The translations under genes were made by a program, and so were the position numbers. The notes beneath the pieces are model-generated. The model worked only from the letters and a program-made list of their open reading frames with translations, did not search any database and was not told the origin of the DNA. This document shows positions 62,931-64,000 of a stretch of DNA of 64,000 nt, one piece after another (positions within the stretch are counted from its first letter, which is position 1; every line of letters begins with the position of its first letter). Source of the stretch: Strigops habroptila (taxonomy: Eukaryota > Chordata > Aves > Psittaciformes > Psittacidae); NCBI RefSeq assembly GCF_004027225.2, contig NC_044277.2:30537995-30601994 (forward strand), written 5' to 3'.

Positions 62931-64000
62931 TATAAAGATTGCTTCCAGAAAAAAAAAAAAAAAAAAAAAAAACAAACCAAAAAATCACCCCAGGAAATTC
63001 TTAGAAATAAAAACATTTTTCAGTACTTCATTTTTTAAAATGCTTTGCTGTCATTTTCCTCTCCATCTTTAGAAATAACTCAAAAAGGCTTTACTCATTG
63101 GTGATCACTTATACAGGAATTTCTGTGAGGTAGACCAAAGTCTCTTTGTACTCAAAATTCCAGACCTTGTTTAATTGCTTGTTATACAGAGATGGAATCA
63201 TGTTAAGAATTTTGACTTGCAGCACTCATTTACCATACTGAGATTAACATATCCCACTCCACAATGCCTGATGTGACATTTGTAAGTGAAAAAAAAAACA
63301 AAAGGAAGAAGTTGCTTTTTCGTCTTTCAAACATCACTCCTGAAATATGAAGATAGAGATTTAATACTCTTCTTTGGTAATGAACTTTTGCTAAGATGTC
63401 CCAGTAAAAATTCTGTCAGTTAATTTAGAAGAAATGGAATCTCCTGTTGGAGCTGTTTGCATGCTCTACATTATAAAATGTACCACTGAGACAAAGAAGA
63501 GAGCTAGAAGTTCAGTTCCATTAAGTCAAACTTGGGCTTCATAACCCTGAGGACTATTCAGCCACTGGGCTATAGGGTAAAAGAAAACTATACCTGTAGC
63601 AAGTTATATATCAAATATTGAAGAATGGAAAGTATTTGGTGAATTCAGACCAACTCCATTGATAGCTGAGAGTTGCATTTTTTGGCTGGTGAATTATTGC
63701 TTAATGCCTTTCTCAGGTCTAATGATTCCCTTCCAGAAGGTTAAACTGCTGTTAGAAACATGGTGAAATGTCTATCTTTTGATACCTTCCAAGCCAAAAT
63801 AAAGCTTTACAATGAACTGAATTTTAGAAATATGCCAGATATATGCAGAGAGAAAAGAATGCCAGACCAATTGATTTCTTGGCTGCTTAGAGCAAGAAAG
63901 AAACAGGCTGAGGCAAAAGAAATGGAAGAAAGAAAAATGCAGAAGGAAAAAGGCTGGGATGGAGCGAACAGGGAGATCTTCAGCACATTGACATATAAAA

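Noticed and set aside
1..64000. tRNA, rRNA, CRISPR arrays, riboswitches or bacterial operons
   Set aside because: None of the expected sequence landmarks was seen; the DNA is avian-like and mostly non-coding.

Overview
The window reads as AT-rich, non-coding-dominated nuclear DNA from a bird. The evidence is several truncated CR1 retrotransposon copies carrying the ATAGAATC-type 3' end and CR1 ORF2 residues, and two stretches matching a characteristic avian endogenous retrovirus LTR. No bacterial, plasmid or organellar features were seen, and long ORFs are rare. Most of the 64 kb looks like intron or intergenic sequence with homopolymers, microsatellites and old repeats.

The main gene content is on the minus strand between about 34.7 and 53.3 kb. 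Six short blocks (53.1-53.3, 45.7-45.85, 44.76-45.05, 42.5-42.8, 38.9-39.1 and 34.7-34.9 kb) encode Glu/Lys/Gln/Leu-rich coiled coil and are bounded by splice-like AG/GT sites. Several junctions are phase compatible: 42.5 to 39.1 kb, 39.1 to 34.9 kb, and 45.7 to 45.05 kb. The exon order is therefore N-terminal at high coordinates and C-terminal at low coordinates. The blocks carry disabling changes: four in-frame stops in the 53.2-kb exon, one each in the 42.6- and 34.8-kb exons, and one-base frame slips at A6 runs in the 45.7- and 44.8-kb exons. I therefore read this locus as a decaying (pseudogenised) long coiled-coil protein gene. I could not identify the gene.

Below 34 kb on the same strand there are further exon-like blocks with good splice sites and often compatible phases. 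The best pair is at 25.6-26.1 kb. In AT-rich DNA of this length, open stretches of 50 codons are common by chance, so these get low confidence. They may be the 3' part of the same gene, a second gene, or coincidence.

From 58.6 to 60.85 kb there is a decayed minus-strand endogenous retrovirus: an LTR piece, a Thr/Ala-rich gag-linker-like region, RNase H and integrase. The rest of gag, protease and reverse transcriptase are missing. CR1 fragments cluster at 50.3, 52.6, 55.0-55.3, 61.2, 61.8 and 62.3-62.9 kb, with one longer copy at 10.7-11.25 kb. An older LTR remnant lies near 16 kb. Microsatellites, small tandem duplications, hairpins and G-runs are listed separately. No tRNA, rRNA, CRISPR array or riboswitch was found.
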